Shown piece by piece: positions 6,786 through 9,039 of a stretch of 9,039 nt of DNA; position 1 is the first letter of the stretch, and each line of letters begins with the position of its first letter. Made by a program: the position numbers and the translations under genes. Under the pieces are notes generated by a model, which did no database searches, was not told the origin of the DNA, and saw only the letters and a list, made by a program, of their open reading frames with translations. Source of the stretch: Mageeibacillus sp. UBA1257 (GTDB lineage Bacteria > Bacillota > Clostridia > UBA1212 > UBA1257); the NCBI GenBank assembly GCA_002308775.1, contig DBVT01000046.1, forward strand, positions 9,504 through 18,542, in the 5' to 3' direction.

Positions 6786-7690
6786 TTTTCATCCTCCGTA
6801 AAATCGAGAGATATCCTTCCGATCTTACCTCCTCTGAATTCATCAAGGAGAATATTAGAGGCTCTCGTAAGGTCCACTTCTCCGCCTTTTATAAGGCAGC
6901 CTCTCTTCCTTCCGACAGTTTCAAGGATCGGAACTCCGTCAGCGATATGAGTATAAAGACATTCCAGATATCCATCATCGTACTTCTCGAAGAAACTATC
7001 GTCCAGATCAATGCCGTAGCGGCCGAAAAAGGCCTCTCTGTAGCGTTTTGCGAGTAAAAGGCAAAGATAACAGGCTATTTCCGTAACGTCGCTTATATCG
7101 TCTTTAATTGCCCCTGACGCAGCAAGCTTGTATGCACAGTTCTGATCTTCGAATTTAGGCCACAGGAGTCCGGGCATATCGAGGAGCATAATATCCGGAT
7201 TGATATTCAGCCACTGAATGTTTCTGGTAACACCGGGTTTGTCTCCTGTTTTCGCTCCTGCACGACCGGTTATTTTATTTATAAAAGACGATTTTCCTAC
7301 GTTAGGGATACCGACTGCCATAGCTTTGATGACAGGCTTTTTGCGACCTTTCGCGATGCATTTTTGGATATACGGCTGCATCTTGTCATTGATCGCTTTA
7401 ACGACCTCTTTAACTCCGCTTCCCGATCTGCAGTCTGTGAATATAACAGGAATGTTTTTCTCCGTGTAAAATTCTTTCCATTCTTCTGTGATCACAGGGT
7501 CCGCAAGGTCGTTTTTGTTCAAAACGATAACCCTGGGTTTATCACCGAGCAAACGGTTTATCTCAGGGTTGCTGCTGCTGTACGGGAGACGGGCGTCTCT
7601 TATTTCGATCACTATATCACAAAGTCTGAGGTTTTCGGAAAGAACTCTCCTCGCTCTTGCCATGTGACCCGGGAACCATTGGATGGGCAT
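6782..7690 (-). CDS. rbgA: Ribosome biogenesis GTPase RbgA (YlqF)
   Basis: RbgA is a circularly permuted GTPase needed for a late step of 50S subunit assembly in Bacillus and its relatives. The N-terminal WFPGHMARAR (5-14) is the family hallmark. The G motifs occur in permuted order: G4 NKND (58-61), then G1 GIPNVGKSS (127-135), G2 Thr155 in KPGVTR, and G3 DMPG (171-174). The helical C-terminal RNA-binding domain carries the conserved RKRGCLIKGGEVD and LLDEFRGGKIGRIS segments. The length (302 residues) is slightly above the roughly 280 of the B. subtilis protein. At the G5 position it reads TDCRSGSG, a loose match only. ATG at 7690 has a full AAAGGAGG 7 bases upstream. It lies 35 bases after the GH5-like gene, with no clear promoter or terminator between, and overlaps rnhB by 4 bases. 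In Firmicutes this gene often follows rplS; here that place is taken by a glycoside hydrolase. Confidence 0.96.
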   Translation of the reverse strand: MPIQWFPGHMARARRVLSENLRLCDIVIEIRDARLPYSSSNPEINRLLGDKPRVIVLNKNDLADPVITEEWKEFYTEKNIPVIFTDCRSGSGVKEVVKAINDKMQPYIQKCIAKGRKKPVIKAMAVGIPNVGKSSFINKITGRAGAKTGDKPGVTRNIQWLNINPDIMLLDMPGLLWPKFEDQNCAYKLAASGAIKDDISDVTEIACYLCLLLAKRYREAFFGRYGIDLDDSFFEKYDDGYLECLYTHIADGVPILETVGRKRGCLIKGGEVDLTRASNILLDEFRGGKIGRISLDFTEDEK

Positions 7691-7697
7691 TCGGTAT

Positions 7698-7705
7698 CCT
7701 CCTTT
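7698..7705 (-). promoter_or_regulatory. Consensus Shine-Dalgarno of rbgA
   Basis: Minus-strand AAAGGAGG ends 7 bases before the rbgA ATG. It matches the anti-Shine-Dalgarno consensus, shows that rbgA is translated independently of the upstream gene, and is typical of Firmicutes. Confidence 0.85.
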
Positions 7706-7725
7706 ATAAGGTTCAGACCTGTTTA

Positions 7726-9039
7726 TTATCTGAAATCGGGAGCATTTTTAACAACGAAATAAGGAGATTCGAGCGTATGGAATTCTTTCCTGATAAATCT
7801 GACGAATTCCTTGTATTTCTCCTGATCTGTTAAAATAACTCGCAGATCGACTTCTACAGGCGTCTTTTTAACATAAGCAGGATTTGCGTTGACGTATTCA
7901 GTGCTTCTCTTGATCATATCGGGATATATTTCTCCGAGAGGCTTGATCTTGAAATCGTCGTCAAACAGACCCTGATATCTTGTCGGATCGCCCTGGTCTT
8001 TGTTGTCGTCAAAGCCCCAGTTGAGGAACCCGGAGCAGTTTTCGATATTTCTGGAAACGACGTCATTGACCCATTTGGCGGACATTTCAGCAGGAAGATA
8101 TTTGAAAGGAGGTCTCCATCCGAATCCCGGCGCAACTCCTCCTCCGTAAAGTCCGAATTCTTCCATCATAACGGGTTTTCCGACGTCCATATATCTCAAA
8201 TGAGCGGAAATGACATTCAATGCCTCAGTATAGTTATTCGGGTCTTCGGCAATATCAATATCGTAATCGTAAGGATAATAGTGTATCGAAACGTAGTCGA
8301 GGAGTTTCCCTACTACGTGCGGATCAAATCCCGCATATCTTTCGGGGCTTCTGAAATCGAGAGTCGCGCTGCACTGGTGACAACCGACTGAGATCATATG
8401 GTTTGTGTCCTTTTTACGGATCGCGTCGCAGCAGATCTTGCAAAAATCGTAGCTAAGCTTGTTTCTGAATGCCTGATATGCATATATTACATCAGCATCA
8501 GTGTCAAAAGAGTTTACCGGGATCGAATTTCTCGCATCGAAAAGTTTCTTTGAAACATCAGCAAACATGGGCATCGAGGCTCTCTTTGAGGCGAATTCAA
8601 ACCACATGGACGGATTATAAGAGCTCTCCCAGGGGATAAAAGGCTCGTTCTGAAGGTCATATGCAAAAAGCGAAGGATAATCCCTGCACGTTTCCGCTAC
8701 ATGATCCCAGCAAAAAGCAAACTGTTCGAGAAGGACAGGATCGGAAAAATAGCTGTCTCCCGTTATCTTCAGATCATCAAACCACGCCGGCCTTCCGTCC
8801 CACATTGAAACACCTGAAAAAATGACCCTTATATCGTATTTCTGAGCATATTCGAGCATTTCTCTTATATACTGCATCGTCTGCTCGTTGATCTTAAAAG
8901 GACCGGACATGCATGTGTTTACGGACAGAAAAACTCTGATAATATTGATGCCCATCTTCTGCATCCTGGAAAAGTCTCTGTCGTATTCCGCAAAATGATG
9001 GTCGTACCAAAGATGAGGCGCCCATCCCGTTCCCTTGCA
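7726..9039 (-). CDS. GH5-like glycoside hydrolase (cellulase/mannanase superfamily), 5' end outside window
   Basis: This is probably a retaining beta-glycosidase with a (beta/alpha)8 barrel acting on a plant beta-glucan, mannan or oligosaccharide. The frame stays open to the right edge, so the Met codon at 8964 is internal; 437 residues are visible. The first visible stretch (GTGWAPHLWYDHH, then MQKMGINIIRVF) resembles the early barrel strand of clan GH-A enzymes. YDLQNEPFIPW holds the acid/base Glu (codon 8644-8646). IHYYPYD follows the sixth strand. KPVMMEEFGLYGG holds the nucleophile Glu, most likely the second one (codon 8158-8160), 162 residues after the first. GFLNWGFDDN gives the eighth-strand Trp. 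Both catalytic residues are therefore present. The subfamily and substrate cannot be fixed by eye, and any signal peptide lies beyond the edge. The stop at 7726 is 35 bases from rbgA on the same strand. Other clan GH-A families such as GH39 or GH113 are less likely alternatives. Confidence 0.85.
   Translation of the reverse strand, partial: CKGTGWAPHLWYDHHFAEYDRDFSRMQKMGINIIRVFLSVNTCMSGPFKINEQTMQYIREMLEYAQKYDIRVIFSGVSMWDGRPAWFDDLKITGDSYFSDPVLLEQFAFCWDHVAETCRDYPSLFAYDLQNEPFIPWESSYNPSMWFEFASKRASMPMFADVSKKLFDARNSIPVNSFDTDADVIYAYQAFRNKLSYDFCKICCDAIRKKDTNHMISVGCHQCSATLDFRSPERYAGFDPHVVGKLLDYVSIHYYPYDYDIDIAEDPNNYTEALNVISAHLRYMDVGKPVMMEEFGLYGGGVAPGFGWRPPFKYLPAEMSAKWVNDVVSRNIENCSGFLNWGFDDNKDQGDPTRYQGLFDDDFKIKPLGEIYPDMIKRSTEYVNANPAYVKKTPVEVDLRVILTDQEKYKEFVRFIRKEFHTLESPYFVVKNAPDFR

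Larger units (their letters stand above)
1494..7690 (-). other. Predicted polycistronic unit rbgA-rnhB-yraN-lepA-hemW-MFS transporter
   Basis: Six minus-strand genes follow one another with junctions of -4, 11, 49, 29 and 13 bases, and each start has a recognisable ribosome site. I find no hairpin followed by a T-run and no convincing -35/-10 pair in these gaps, so co-transcription is the simplest reading. The 49-base gap before lepA is the only one with room for even part of an internal promoter, and its AT-rich sequence gives no good match. The promoter of the unit must lie within or upstream of the GH5-like gene. This is inferred from spacing only. Confidence 0.6.

Noticed and set aside
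1..9039. CRISPR arrays, tRNA or rRNA genes, insertion sequences, phage or defence genes
   Set aside because: No regularly spaced repeats, no transposase or integrase motifs, no tRNA-like or rRNA-like segment, and nearly all bases are accounted for by recognised genes.

Overview
The window reads as part of a chromosome from a Bacillota, probably clostridial, anaerobe that breaks down plant polysaccharide. Three things point that way. The Shine-Dalgarno sites are strong (a full AAAGGAGG before rbgA). The gene order rbgA-rnhB-yraN and the pair lepA-hemW are both typical of Firmicutes. Carbohydrate-active enzymes sit on either side. Base composition is moderate to AT-leaning, and I see no obvious compositional break. 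The assignment is an inference from gene content; no rRNA or species-specific marker is present.

Layout. Positions 1-1314 (+ strand) hold the 3' part of a family-78-like (alpha-L-rhamnosidase type) glycoside hydrolase, cut by the left edge. A 179-base convergent gap follows (1315-1493), holding a perfect AT-rich 12-bp inverted repeat. Everything from 1494 to the right edge is on the minus strand. In transcription order it runs: a family-5-like glycoside hydrolase (cut by the right edge), rbgA, rnhB, yraN, lepA, hemW, and an MFS transporter resembling the organophosphate:phosphate antiporter (OPA) family. No junction in this run exceeds 49 bases, rbgA and rnhB overlap by 4 bases, and I see no strong terminator inside it. 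The run from rbgA to the transporter is probably one operon, and the GH5-like gene may read into it.

How the genes fit together. The core is housekeeping for RNA and ribosomes: RbgA (50S assembly GTPase), RNase HII (ribonucleotide removal from DNA), YraN (nuclease-fold protein of unclear role), LepA/EF-4 (translation GTPase) and HemW (radical-SAM heme chaperone). The two glycoside hydrolases and the transporter are accessory and suggest use of plant cell-wall or glycoside sugars, but nothing in the sequence proves they share a pathway.

I do not see a new defence, mobile or RNA-guided system here. The points most worth checking are the merging of two usually separate housekeeping clusters, a transporter with an altered substrate-site arginine placed last in that operon, and departures from the usual active-site motifs in the GH78-like enzyme.
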